NCBI RefSeq assembly: GCF_001517545.1
Contig: NZ_FBYA01000003.1
Coordinates: 463,738-526,901 of the forward strand
Length of the DNA: 63,164 nt
Direction: 5' to 3'
DNA from: Limnohabitans sp. Rim47
GTDB taxonomy: Bacteria; Pseudomonadota; Gammaproteobacteria; Burkholderiales; Burkholderiaceae_C
Part shown: one piece after another, positions 1 through 7,765 of the stretch
Position numbering within the stretch: position 1 is the stretch's first letter
Layout: each line of letters begins with the position of its first letter
The notes under the pieces: model-generated
The model's database searches: none
Seen by the model: only the letters and a program-made list of their open reading frames with translations
Told to the model about the DNA's origin: nothing
Made by a program: the position numbers and the translations under genes

Positions 1-111
1 TTGCAGGCGTTCCTGGCAAAAGGTGTGGGCGGCTTCGACGATGGCGCGTTCGTCATCGGAGAGTTGTTCGCTCAGCAAAAAGGGATCATTCCATTGGAAA
101 GTAGGCTTCAT
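1..111 (-). CDS. gcdH: glutaryl-CoA dehydrogenase, N-terminal 37 residues (runs off left edge)
   Basis: Only the first 37 codons are inside the window, starting at the ATG whose complement is at 109-111. The peptide begins MKPTFQWNDP and continues with LLSEQLSDDERAIVEAAHTF, which matches from memory the N-terminus of glutaryl-CoA dehydrogenases (acyl-CoA dehydrogenase fold: a short lead with a WDDP-like motif, then a DDER helix). The enzyme is an FAD protein that oxidatively decarboxylates glutaryl-CoA to crotonyl-CoA in lysine and tryptophan degradation. The divergent LysR gene next door agrees with this, since gcdH is commonly paired with a LysR regulator. Another acyl-CoA dehydrogenase is possible because the catalytic part is not visible. 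Confidence 0.8.
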   Translation of the reverse strand, partial: MKPTFQWNDPFLLSEQLSDDERAIVEAAHTFCQERLQ

Positions 112-135
112 TTTGGGTCTCCTGGGTCAGTGCTT

Positions 136-220
136 AACTATTCAATCAGTGTGTCATGCCCGTCACTGCGGGGATCCATGACTTTCTAACGATGCCATTG
201 TTGGTACTTCATGAATAGTT
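136..220. promoter_or_regulatory. Divergent promoter region with a separated 9-bp inverted repeat
   Basis: Between the gcdH start (111) and the LysR start (264) the sequence AACTATTCA (136-144) recurs as its exact reverse complement TGAATAGTT (212-220). The arms lie 67 bp apart and a GC-rich palindromic repeat (153-182) sits between them. Paired sites in a divergent LysR/target promoter suggest regulator binding, but the assignment is inference. Confidence 0.4.
153..182. repeat. Short intergenic GC-rich palindrome, dispersed family
   Basis: The unit reads gtcatgcccgtcactgcggg followed by gatccatgac. It has the same layout (GTCAT, C-run, spacer, G-run, ATCCATG) as units at 1206-1235 and 7171-7345, so it belongs to a small REP-like family. 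It lies inside the gcdH/LysR promoter region. Confidence 0.55.
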
Positions 221-263
221 GTCTAATATTGATTATCGATGCAGCAATACATTTTTTAAATCT

Positions 264-1154
264 ATGGAATTCCGTCACCTGCGATATTTCCTCATGCTGG
301 CCGAAGAGCTGCATTTTGGCCGCGCCGCCCAGCGCCTGTCGATTTCGCAGCCGCCTTTGAGCTTGAACATTCAACAGCTTGAAGCCTCGGTCGGGGCGCA
401 ATTGTTCAACCGCAACAGCCGAGGTGTCCAGCTCACCGCAGCGGGTTTGGCCTTTGTGCCTGCGGCGCGGGCCTTGTTGGCACAAGCCGGTGCGGCGGCC
501 CGCGAGGCACGCGATGTTGCCGAGGGCCAATCGGGCCAGTTGCTCATTGGCTTTCCCGGCACCATGCTGTATTGCGGTTTACCGCAAGTCCTGAGCCGCT
601 TTCAGGCCAGTCACCCGCGTTTGCGACTGGTCTTGCGCGAGCTCAGTTCGTCAGAGCAATTGTCCGAGTTGCTGCGCGACCGACTGGATGTGGGTTTTGT
701 CCACACGCCCCGTGTGCCGCCCGGGTTTGAGCACATTTTGGTGGCCAGCCAGCCCTTGGTTGCCTGTTTGCCTGCCAGCCACCCATTGGCCAGCGCGTCC
801 AGTCTGAGCCTGAATGCGCTGTCAGGGCAAGACTTGGTGGTGGTGTCCCGCACGGTATCGCCGGATTACCACGAGCGCATTGTGATGTTGTGCGAGCAAG
901 CCGGCTGGATGCCGCCCGTTGTGCACGAGTTGCGCCATTGGCTGAGCGTGGTGTCCTTGGTTTCGCAAGGTTTGGGTGTGGCGCTGGTGCCGCAGGCGTT
1001 GCAGCAATCGGCGCTGGCGGGCGCGGTGTTTGTGCCGCTGCGCGAAGTGGAGGTGCGTTATGACACGCGATGCCTGTGGCGCAGCGACCGAGACCAGACG
1101 GCGCTGGGGGACTTTGTTCAGGCGGTGCAGGCAGGGCTTGTGGGCGACCGATAA
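264..1154 (+). CDS. LysR-family transcriptional regulator, probable regulator of the divergent gcdH
   Basis: The 296-residue protein starts at ATG 264 (MEFRHLRYF). A TTG-initiated extension from 219 would add 15 residues that do not look like a LysR N-terminus. Residues 1-60 form the winged HTH (FGRAAQRLSISQPPLSLNIQ, then LEASVGAQLFNR), typical of LTTRs. The rest is the periplasmic-binding-like effector domain, with LLIGFPGTM near residue 92. Divergent orientation to glutaryl-CoA dehydrogenase suggests a GcdR-like role sensing glutarate or a related acyl compound, which is context inference. The family assignment is firm; the ligand is unknown. Confidence 0.9.
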   Translation: MEFRHLRYFLMLAEELHFGRAAQRLSISQPPLSLNIQQLEASVGAQLFNRNSRGVQLTAAGLAFVPAARALLAQAGAAAREARDVAEGQSGQLLIGFPGTMLYCGLPQVLSRFQASHPRLRLVLRELSSSEQLSELLRDRLDVGFVHTPRVPPGFEHILVASQPLVACLPASHPLASASSLSLNALSGQDLVVVSRTVSPDYHERIVMLCEQAGWMPPVVHELRHWLSVVSLVSQGLGVALVPQALQQSALAGAVFVPLREVEVRYDTRCLWRSDRDQTALGDFVQAVQAGLVGDR

Positions 1155-1205
1155 TTCAAATGGCTTTAGGTGGGCTCGGGGTGCCTTGGGGGGCATTGGG
1201 CAGGG

Positions 1206-1235
1206 GATGGATCCCGCATCCAGTGCGGGATGACA
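1206..1235. repeat. Short intergenic GC-rich palindrome, dispersed family
   Basis: The arms ATCCCGCA (1211-1218) and TGCGGGAT (1224-1231) form a perfect hairpin between the LysR gene and msrA, flanked by GATGG and GACA as in the other copies. There is no T-tract, so it is better read as a REP-like repeat than a terminator. Confidence 0.6.
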
Positions 1236-1262
1236 AGCTTCAAAATCGCAATAGGAACAAAC

Positions 1263-1796
1263 ATGACAGAAACTTTGGTTTTGGGCGGCGGGTGCTTTTG
1301 GTGTACCGAGGCGGTGTACGTCAAGGTGCAGGGCGTGACCGACGTGGAGTCGGGCTATTGCAACGGCCAAACCACAGCGCCCACTTACGAAGCAGTGTGC
1401 ACAGGCCGCACGGGGCACAACGAGGTGGTCAAGCTGGCTTACGACCCGTCACAGATCAGCACCCGTGAGTTGCTGGAGATTTTCTTTGTCATCCACGACC
1501 CGACCACCCTCAACCGCCAGGGCAACGACACAGGCACACAGTACCGCAGCGGCATTTACTTCACCACGCCCGAACAGTCCGAGGTGGCGCAGGCGCTGAT
1601 CGCCGAGTTGACGGCTGCCAACGCATTCGGTCAGCCCATCGTGACCGAGGTGCTGGCGCTGGACAACTACAGCGCGGCCGAGGATTACCACCAAGACTTT
1701 TTTGAGCGCAACCCTGACCAAGGTTATTGCATGGCCGTGGCTGCGCCCAAGGTGGCCAAGTTCAAGAAGACGTTTGCGCGTCTGGTGCGTGAGTGA
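1263..1796 (+). CDS. msrA: Peptide methionine sulfoxide reductase MsrA
   Basis: This 177-residue cytosolic enzyme reduces methionine-S-sulfoxide in proteins and peptides using thioredoxin. The hallmark GGGCFWC motif is at residues 8-14, with catalytic Cys11 directly before Phe-Trp. Further family motifs follow: VESGYCNG, Y-E-A-V-C-T-G, F-F-V-I-H-D-P-T-T-L-N-R-Q-G-N-D and Q-Y-R-S-G-I-Y. ATG 1263 is chosen because it puts the motif at the usual distance from the N-terminus; longer in-frame starts run through a repeat element. It appears to be a single gene. Confidence 0.96.
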   Translation: MTETLVLGGGCFWCTEAVYVKVQGVTDVESGYCNGQTTAPTYEAVCTGRTGHNEVVKLAYDPSQISTRELLEIFFVIHDPTTLNRQGNDTGTQYRSGIYFTTPEQSEVAQALIAELTAANAFGQPIVTEVLALDNYSAAEDYHQDFFERNPDQGYCMAVAAPKVAKFKKTFARLVRE

Positions 1797-1893
1797 CAAT
1801 ACTGTCCCCGTATTGGCTTCGCATTGGCTTGGGTCCGTGTTTTCACTGCGCTCAACAGCAGTCACCTTGAGTCGCAGTTCACTTTTATCGCCC

Positions 1894-2850
1894 ATGTCTC
1901 TTGACCATCCCGTTCTTTCTTCCCTCTTGCCGGTCGTTTTCTTGATCTTCATTGGTTTTGTAGCGGGCAAAGCCAAACTGGTGCGCGGTGAGTCGGTGCG
2001 TGATTTGTCCAATTTGGTGTTTCTGGTACTGACCCAAGCCTTGCTGTTTCGCACCATGAGCAGTGTGCACATCGAGCAACTCGATTTCAAACCCGTGATG
2101 CAGTACTTCCTGGTGGCGGGGTCTTTGTTTGTTGCCATGCTCTGGATCTACGGCAGCAACAGCCGTGCTTCGGTATTGGCACTGGCCAGCATTTTCAGCA
2201 ATACCTTGATGATCGGCGTGCCGCTGATCGGTTTGGCTTATGGGCAAGAAGGGCAGGTGCTGCTGTTCACCCTGATTTCATTGCACGCCTTGGTGTTGTT
2301 GAGCGCGGCCACACTGGTGCTTGAGTTGCAAGTCGCACAAGAACAGACGGCCTTGTCAGGTGAGCGGCGGTCCATCTGGCGCACCGTGGCGTCGGCCATC
2401 CGCAACGCCATCATTCACCCTGTGCCACTGCCGATTTTGGTGGGGCTGGCTTATGCGCAAACCGGCTGGGGCTTACACCCCATCGTGGACCGTCCATTGG
2501 CTTTGTTGGGCAGTGCTTTTGGGCCCGTGGCCCTGGTGCTGGTGGGCATCACTTTGGCGCTCACGCCCATCGGACGGCAGTTCGGTCTGGCGCTGCGTTT
2601 GTCCTTGGTGAAAACCGTGTTGCACCCGATGCTCATGTTGGCGGCGGGCTGGCTGTTGGGCCTGCGCGGGCTGCATTTGGCAGTGATGACGGTGGCTGCG
2701 GCACTGCCGATTGGGGCTAATGTCTTTTTGTTTTCGCAGCGTTACCGCAAGGAAGAGGATGCCGTGACAGCCGGCGTGGCCGTATCCACCGCCATGGCGG
2801 TGTTGAGCGTGTCGGCGGTCATGGCGGTGCTGCCCTTATTACCCGCCTGA
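1894..2850 (+). CDS. AEC-family (auxin efflux carrier-like) permease
   Basis: An integral inner-membrane protein of 318 residues starting at ATG 1894 (MSLDHPVLSS). It shows about ten hydrophobic segments in two halves, with FLIFIGFVAGKAKLV after the first helix and a hydrophilic loop near the middle (ALSGERRSIWR), the typical AEC/MadM-like layout. Known members export or import small organic acids or amino acids. No neighbour fixes the substrate. The family assignment is good; the substrate is unknown. Confidence 0.85.
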   Translation: MSLDHPVLSSLLPVVFLIFIGFVAGKAKLVRGESVRDLSNLVFLVLTQALLFRTMSSVHIEQLDFKPVMQYFLVAGSLFVAMLWIYGSNSRASVLALASIFSNTLMIGVPLIGLAYGQEGQVLLFTLISLHALVLLSAATLVLELQVAQEQTALSGERRSIWRTVASAIRNAIIHPVPLPILVGLAYAQTGWGLHPIVDRPLALLGSAFGPVALVLVGITLALTPIGRQFGLALRLSLVKTVLHPMLMLAAGWLLGLRGLHLAVMTVAAALPIGANVFLFSQRYRKEEDAVTAGVAVSTAMAVLSVSAVMAVLPLLPA

Positions 2851-2888
2851 AACCTGTTCGATGGCCCGCCTGATGCGGCCAGTCTGGG

Positions 2889-3521
2889 TCAGGGTGCCAG
2901 GCGCTCGCGCAACCAATGGCTGCCATCCTGGGTGTAACGCAAACGGTCATGCAAACGGCTTTTGCGTCCTTGCCAGAACTGCCATTGGTCGGGCACCAAG
3001 CGGTAACCGCCCCAGTGAGGCGGGCGAGGTGGTTGCAGCATGAACTGCGCTGCGTATTTGGCGGCGTTGGTCACCAGCACGGTGCGACCGTCGATCACCT
3101 GGCTTTGAGGGGAAGCCCAAGCCCCGATGCGCGAGTCCAGTGGGCGGCTGTGAAAGTAAGCATCGCTTTCTTCGGCGCTGACTTTTTCCACGCGGCCTTC
3201 AATGCGTACCACGCGCTCTAACTCGACCCAGTGGAACTGCAGAGCAGCAAACGGATTGCCCGCCAGTTCCTGGCCTTTTTGGCTGTCGTAATTGGTGTAC
3301 CAGACGATGCCGCGTTCGTCGTAGCCCTTGATCAACACCACCCGTGTGCTGGGTCGCAAGTTGTTGGCCACGGTGGCCAGCGTCATGGCGTTGGGTTCGG
3401 GCACTTCGGATGCGATGGCTTCTTGCAGCCATTGCTCAAATTGCTTCAAGGGGTCGGCTTGTGAGGCGTTTTCGTTGAGCTCGGCTTTTTCGTAGCTCTT
3501 GCGCAGGTCGGCGATGTTCAT
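2889..3521 (-). CDS. pdxH: Pyridoxamine/pyridoxine 5'-phosphate oxidase
   Basis: The 210-residue protein starts MNIADLRKSYEKAELNEN, a typical PdxH beginning. The enzyme uses FMN and oxygen to convert PNP or PMP to pyridoxal 5'-phosphate, the last step of vitamin B6 synthesis and salvage. Visible family motifs are PNAMTLATV, R-V-V-L-I-K-G-Y-D-E-R-G-I-V-W-Y-T-N-Y-D-S-Q-K-G, F-H-W-V-E-L-E-R-V-V-R-I-E-G and the C-terminal RLAP. Length matches the family. A longer in-frame start would fuse it to unrelated sequence, so ATG at 3521 is preferred. Confidence 0.96.
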   Translation of the reverse strand: MNIADLRKSYEKAELNENASQADPLKQFEQWLQEAIASEVPEPNAMTLATVANNLRPSTRVVLIKGYDERGIVWYTNYDSQKGQELAGNPFAALQFHWVELERVVRIEGRVEKVSAEESDAYFHSRPLDSRIGAWASPQSQVIDGRTVLVTNAAKYAAQFMLQPPRPPHWGGYRLVPDQWQFWQGRKSRLHDRLRYTQDGSHWLRERLAP

Positions 3522-3618
3522 GGCTTGAGTATAGGCAGAGCTTGTGTGTGCAGACCGACTTGGGGCGGGTGGGCTTGGGGTTGGAGGGGGCTTGGTGAGC
3601 GCACGGGCCACGGGTGCT

Positions 3619-4233
3619 TCAGTCGGCGTGGCGCAGCAAGGCGGCCAAAGCCCGGTCTTCAATGCCGTGGGCCCGCAGGCTTTCATGGGTTTGGCGGGCA
3701 TAGTCCAGCGTGGTGCCAAATCTGCCACAGGCTTGCTGAAAGATCTGCCGGTAAGTTTGAGCGGGTAAATGCCCCGTGAAGCTGGCGCTGCTGCGGGGGA
3801 GGGTAAAGGCCAGCGCTTTGACCTGGCCATGTGGTGTCGCGCAAGACAGCCAGTTGGGGGTGTAAACGTCCATGGGCATCTCGCGTTCCCAGAGTCGCAC
3901 CAATACCTCGTCTGCTTGATCTTGGGCCACCCGGTAAACCACGCCTTGGCAACTGCCGCCAGCCAACAAGGCAAACACCAAGCCCGGACATTCCGGGCTG
4001 CCCCGGTTCAGTCGGCTCCACATTTTCAGGGCGCGGTGCCAGCCCCAAACGCGGGTGATGTGTTGCTCTGTTGCCTCGAATTCGGGCCGCCAAAGCAGCG
4101 AGGCATAGCCGAACACCCACAAATCCTGACCTGCTGCTTGTGTTCGAAAGCGGTCGAGCAAGTCAACCTGAAACCCCGCACAGGCAGTCGCGGGAGCGGG
4201 CTGAACTAGGGTATCCAGGTCTGTGTCAGTCAT
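3619..4233 (-). CDS. ChaC-like gamma-glutamylcyclotransferase
   Basis: The 204-residue protein carries the ChaC signature WVFGYASLLWRP near residue 40, equivalent to the YGSLxW substrate-binding loop. The conserved acidic motif W-E-R-E-M-P-M-D-V-Y near residue 117 includes the Glu expected as catalytic base. Proteins of this family split glutathione to 5-oxoproline and Cys-Gly. ATG 4233 is preferred over a TTG two codons upstream. It follows pdxH on the same strand with about 100 bp between them. Specificity for glutathione versus other gamma-glutamyl compounds cannot be read. Confidence 0.88.
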   Translation of the reverse strand: MTDTDLDTLVQPAPATACAGFQVDLLDRFRTQAAGQDLWVFGYASLLWRPEFEATEQHITRVWGWHRALKMWSRLNRGSPECPGLVFALLAGGSCQGVVYRVAQDQADEVLVRLWEREMPMDVYTPNWLSCATPHGQVKALAFTLPRSSASFTGHLPAQTYRQIFQQACGRFGTTLDYARQTHESLRAHGIEDRALAALLRHAD

Positions 4234-4284
4234 GTGCAAAGAGGCCCCATTACAATCTGGCCACTATTTTCGGAGAAAACAAAC

Positions 4285-4515
4285 ATGTCGACCCCTCAAG
4301 ATGACAACCAACCCGTAGTTTGGGCCGTTCTGGTGGCCGTGATCGTGCTGACCATTGGTTTGGCCGTCGGTTTTGGCATTGCCAAAAGCAAAAAAGCGGC
4401 CCCTGCAGCGCCCGCTGCTGTCACTGCGCCAGTTGCCGAAGCCTCTGCGCCAGCCACTGATGCGTCTGCACCCGCCGCTGCCGCACCCGCGGCCGATGCT
4501 TCTGCTGCCAAGTAA
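4285..4515 (+). CDS. Small single-span membrane protein with Ala/Pro-rich tail
   Basis: A 76-residue protein from ATG 4285, preceded by GGAG at 4272-4275. After ten polar residues a single hydrophobic helix follows (VVWAVLVAVIVLTIGLAVGF), then KSKK, then a low-complexity tail of Ala, Pro, Ser, Asp and Thr to the C-terminus. This predicts an inner-membrane anchor with a disordered tail. It is monocistronic, with a strong terminator directly after. I recognise no function. Confidence 0.7.
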   Translation: MSTPQDDNQPVVWAVLVAVIVLTIGLAVGFGIAKSKKAAPAAPAAVTAPVAEASAPATDASAPAAAAPAADASAAK

Positions 4516-4533
4516 TTCGGCAGGTGACGCTAC

Positions 4534-4559
4534 AAAAAACCCGCTTCGGCGGGTTTTTT
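4534..4559 (+). terminator. Rho-independent terminator after the small membrane protein gene
   Basis: Stem CCCGC (4540-4544), TTCG loop, GCGGG (4549-4553), with A6 before and T6 after. It ends the 4285-4515 transcript and isolates edd. Confidence 0.9.
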
Positions 4560-4647
4560 AATGCCTGATCGGTTTCACTCACGACTTGTACCCAGTCTGT
4601 AACCGCCCAAACGCACCAAAACAGGGGAACACGGTTACCATCGGTCA

Positions 4648-4662
4648 TGTAATTTAGTTACC
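4648..4662. promoter_or_regulatory. HexR-like palindrome upstream of edd (tentative)
   Basis: TGTAATTTAGTTACC lies 22 bp before the edd start and resembles the HexR consensus TGTARTWWWAYTACA recalled from proteobacteria, with two mismatches. HexR represses edd-eda and is released by KDPG. A nearby second GTTACCA (4634-4640) repeats the right half. No hexR gene is in the window, so this is a guess from position and pattern. Confidence 0.3.
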
Positions 4663-4684
4663 ACGTCTGACCCGACGTCAAAAC

Positions 4685-6526
4685 ATGACACTCCACCCCA
4701 TACTGGTCGCTGTGACCGCCCGCATCACTGAGCGCAGCCGTCCGACCCGGCAGGCCTATTTGCAACAGGTCGATGCCGCCGCCAGCAAAGACCCTGGCGC
4801 GCAGCGCCTCGGCTGCGCCAACGTGGCCCACGCCTTTGCCGCCATGCCCGAAGGCGACAAAAACCGCGCCACCGCACTCGACAAAATCAAGGTGGTGGCC
4901 CCGCGTGCCCCGAATATCGGCATCGTCAACGCCTACAACGACCTGCTGTCTGCCCACGCGCCGCTGCAGCACTACCCCGACCTCATCAAGGACGAAGCCC
5001 GCAAGCTGGGTGCCACCGCCCAAGTGGCGGGTGGCGTGCCCGCCATGTGCGACGGCGTGACCCAAGGCACCCCCGGCATGGAACTGAGCCTGTTCAGCCG
5101 CGACGTGATCGCCATGGCCACGGCGGTGTCGCTCAGCCACGATGTGTTTGACGCCGCCCTGATGCTGGGCGTGTGCGACAAGATCGTGCCCGGCCTCTTG
5201 ATTGGCGCGTTGCAGTTCGGCCATTTGCCCACGGTGTTTGTGCCCGCAGGACCGATGACCAGCGGCTTGTCGAACAGTGAAAAATCCAAGGTGCGCGAGC
5301 AAGCCGCGCTGGGGCAGGTGGGCCGCGCCGAGTTGTTGGAAGCCGAATCCAAGGCTTACCACGGCGAAGGCACTTGCACTTTCTATGGCACGGCCAACAG
5401 CAACCAAATGCTGCTCGAAGCCATGGGCCTGCATGTGCCGGGCACGGCCTTCATCAACCCCGCCGAGGGCGTGCGTGCCGAGCTGACCCGCGAGGCGGCC
5501 CGCACCGTGCTGGCGCTGGTTAAGGGGCAAAATTTCACGCCCATTGGCCGCTTGGTCGACGAGCGTTGCATCGTCAACGCCATGGTCGCCTTGTTGGCCA
5601 CAGGCGGCTCGACCAACCACTTGATCCACTGGGTGGCGGTGGCCCGTGCCGCGGGCATCGTGATCGACTGGGACGATTTTTCGGCCCTGTCAGACGTGGT
5701 GCCCTTGTTGACCCGCGTCTACCCCAACGGCAGCGCCGATGTGAACCAGTTCCAGGCTGCAGGCGGCCCCGGCTATGTGATCCGCGAGTTGCTCGACGCC
5801 GGGCTGATGCACGCCGATGTGCTCACGGTGCGCCCCGGTGGCCTGCGTGAGTTCACACGCATCCCTTCGGCGCCAAACGGCCAATTGGTTTGGCACGATG
5901 CCGGTGCCAGCAAAGACGACACCGTGGTGCGCCCCGCCAGCAGCCCCTTCAGCGACACGGGCGGCCTCAAGCTTTTGCAAGGCAATCTGGGTCGCAGCGT
6001 GATCAAAATCTCGGCGGTGCCTGAGGCCCTGCACATCATTGAAGCGCCCGCCCGCGTGTTCAGCTCACAAGACGAGTTGCATGCCGCTTTCAAGGCGGGC
6101 GAGTTGGAGCGTGACATCGTCTGCGTGGTGCGCTGGCAAGGGCCACAAGCCAACGGCATGCCTGAGCTGCACAAACTCACACCGCCGCTGGCCGTGCTGC
6201 AAGGCAAAGGCTTCAAGGTGGCACTGGTCACCGATGGCCGGATGAGCGGTGCCTCGGGCAAAGTGCCTGCGGCCATCCACATCTCGCCCGAAGCCGCTGC
6301 CGGTGGCCCGCTGGCCAAGGTCCAAGACGGTGACCTGATCCGCCTCGACGGCGTGGCGGGCACCTTGCAAGTGCTGGTGAGCGAGGCCGAATGGGCCGCT
6401 CGCCCCTTGGCCCAAATGCCCGCCGAACTGTCCGCCGCCAATGGCGTGGGCATGGGCCGTGAACTGTTTGCCAACCTGCGCCGCAACGCGCTCAAAGCCG
6501 AAGAAGGAGCCTGCACATGGCTGTGA
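4685..6526 (+). CDS. edd: Phosphogluconate dehydratase (Entner-Doudoroff)
   Basis: The 613-residue protein dehydrates 6-phosphogluconate to 2-keto-3-deoxy-6-phosphogluconate in the cytosol. It has full Edd length and the family landmarks: N-V-A-H-A-F-A-A-M-P near residue 54, C-D-G-V-T-Q-G-T-P-G-M-E-L-S near 122, M-L-G-V-C-D-K-I-V-P-G near 161, and a C-terminal TDGRMSGASGKVPAAIHISP. Cysteines in CDG and GVCDK are expected to bind the 4Fe-4S cluster. Its stop codon overlaps the eda start by 10 bp, showing translational coupling. Substrate 6-phosphogluconate would come from GntK in the 25-34 kb operon or from glucose 6-phosphate. Confidence 0.96.
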   Translation: MTLHPILVAVTARITERSRPTRQAYLQQVDAAASKDPGAQRLGCANVAHAFAAMPEGDKNRATALDKIKVVAPRAPNIGIVNAYNDLLSAHAPLQHYPDLIKDEARKLGATAQVAGGVPAMCDGVTQGTPGMELSLFSRDVIAMATAVSLSHDVFDAALMLGVCDKIVPGLLIGALQFGHLPTVFVPAGPMTSGLSNSEKSKVREQAALGQVGRAELLEAESKAYHGEGTCTFYGTANSNQMLLEAMGLHVPGTAFINPAEGVRAELTREAARTVLALVKGQNFTPIGRLVDERCIVNAMVALLATGGSTNHLIHWVAVARAAGIVIDWDDFSALSDVVPLLTRVYPNGSADVNQFQAAGGPGYVIRELLDAGLMHADVLTVRPGGLREFTRIPSAPNGQLVWHDAGASKDDTVVRPASSPFSDTGGLKLLQGNLGRSVIKISAVPEALHIIEAPARVFSSQDELHAAFKAGELERDIVCVVRWQGPQANGMPELHKLTPPLAVLQGKGFKVALVTDGRMSGASGKVPAAIHISPEAAAGGPLAKVQDGDLIRLDGVAGTLQVLVSEAEWAARPLAQMPAELSAANGVGMGRELFANLRRNALKAEEGACTWL

Positions 6527-7164
6527 ATCTGAATGGTCCCTTGACCGCCCTGCAAGTGATGCAGGACGCCCCCGTGATCCCCGTGATCGTGCTCAGCGAC
6601 GTGGCCCACGCCGTGCCCATGGCCCGCGCCCTGGTGGCGGGCGGCATCCGCATGTTGGAAGTCACCCTGCGCACCCCGCAGGCGCTGGCCTGCATGGAAG
6701 CCATTGCCAAAGAAGTGCCCGGCGCTGTGGTCGGGGCAGGCACGGTGCGCAGCCCCGCTGACGCGGCAGCGGCGGCCAAAGCCGGTGCGCGTTTTGCGGT
6801 CAGCCCCGGCTACACCAAACTGGTGGGCCAAGCTTGCCGCGACAACGGCCTGTCATTGTTGCCCGGTGTCGCCACCGGCAGCGAAATCATGATGGCCCAA
6901 GAAGACGGCTACACCGAACTCAAATTTTTCCCGGCCATGCAAGCGGGCGGCCCGAACATGCTCAAGGCCTGGAGCGGCCCGTTCTTTGATGTGAAGTTTT
7001 GCCCCACGGGCGGCGTCACGCAGCAAAACGCCAACGACCTTCTGAGCTTGCCCAACGTGGCTTGCGTGGGCGGTTCGTGGCTGGTGCCTGCCGATGCGCT
7101 GGCAAAAGGCGACTGGGCTCGCATCGAAGCGCTGGCGCGCGAAGCCAGCCAATTGCCGCGCTGA
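6517..7164 (+). CDS. eda: KDPG aldolase (2-dehydro-3-deoxy-phosphogluconate aldolase)
   Basis: The 215-residue class I aldolase cleaves KDPG to pyruvate and glyceraldehyde 3-phosphate. Residues IPVIVLSDV, R-M-L-E-V-T-L-R-T-P and V-V-G-A-G-T-V form the first barrel strands, with the catalytic Glu in L-E-V-T-L. The Schiff-base Lys lies in YTELKFFPAM, and CPTGGV forms the phosphate-binding strand. The start overlaps the edd stop (ATGGCTGTGA). A second enzyme of the same fold, dgoA at 11492-12139, carries a different specificity signature. Confidence 0.96.
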   Translation: MAVNLNGPLTALQVMQDAPVIPVIVLSDVAHAVPMARALVAGGIRMLEVTLRTPQALACMEAIAKEVPGAVVGAGTVRSPADAAAAAKAGARFAVSPGYTKLVGQACRDNGLSLLPGVATGSEIMMAQEDGYTELKFFPAMQAGGPNMLKAWSGPFFDVKFCPTGGVTQQNANDLLSLPNVACVGGSWLVPADALAKGDWARIEALAREASQLPR

Positions 7165-7170
7165 TTCTCG

Positions 7171-7345
7171 GTTTGTCGTACCCGGCTCGAGCGGGAATCC
7201 CTGTTTCAGTTTGTCATACCCGGCTTGACCGGGTATCCATGATGGTCGAAGGCATGGACCCCCGATCGAGTCGGGGGTGACGGTGTTTGGGGCATGGACC
7301 CCCGATCGAGTCGGGGGTGACAGGGTTGGGTCGGGGGTGACAGGG
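7171..7345. repeat. Cluster of four to five REP-like palindromes
   Basis: The gap between eda and gloA is filled by units at about 7173-7203, 7212-7241, 7251-7281 and 7291-7321, plus a partial unit at 7326-7343. The third and fourth units are identical over 31 bp and spaced 40 bp apart. Each is an inverted repeat of the form C-run, spacer, G-run, with GTCATAC or CATGG flanks. Units in opposite orientations may form larger hairpins. No gene is seen here. Confidence 0.85.
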
Positions 7346-7354
7346 GGTCTGGGT

Positions 7355-7765
7355 TCAGCGCAGACCTTGTCCACCTGCAAACTCGGTTCGCTGAATCAGC
7401 TCGATCTTGTAACCATCGGGGTCGGTCACAAAGGCGATCACGGTGCTGCCGCCTTTGACCGGGCCAGGCTCACGCGTCACGTTGCCGCCGTTGGCCTTGA
7501 TTTTTTCGCAGGCGGCATACGCGTCGGGCACGCCCAAAGCGATGTGCCCGTAGGCGGTGCCCAACTCATAGCTTTCAACGCCCCAGTTCCAGGTCAGTTC
7601 CAACTCGGCGTGGTCGGGGTTGCTGCCGTAACCCACAAACGCCAGCGAGTATTTGTACTCAGGATTTTCGGAGGTGCGCAGCAGTTTCATGCCCAGCACC
7701 TGCGTGTAAAAGTCAATCGAGCGTTGCAGGTTGCCCACGCGCAGCATGGTGTGAAGAAGTCTCAT
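7355..7765 (-). CDS. gloA: Glyoxalase I (lactoylglutathione lyase)
   Basis: The 136-residue protein converts the methylglyoxal-glutathione hemithioacetal to S-lactoylglutathione. The four metal ligands of the E. coli enzyme are present at matching positions: His5, Glu56, His74 and Glu122. The frame MRLLHTMLRVGNLQRSIDFY and the end PDGYKIELIQ are typical of GloA. Its ATG overlaps the stop of the upstream thioesterase gene by 4 bp, so the two are translated as an operon. Length agrees with the short bacterial, nickel-type enzymes. Confidence 0.96.
   Translation of the reverse strand: MRLLHTMLRVGNLQRSIDFYTQVLGMKLLRTSENPEYKYSLAFVGYGSNPDHAELELTWNWGVESYELGTAYGHIALGVPDAYAACEKIKANGGNVTREPGPVKGGSTVIAFVTDPDGYKIELIQRTEFAGGQGLR

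Noticed and set aside
1206..1235. Hairpin after the LysR gene read as a terminator
   Set aside because: There is no T-tract on either side, and the same unit occurs in other gaps as a repeat.
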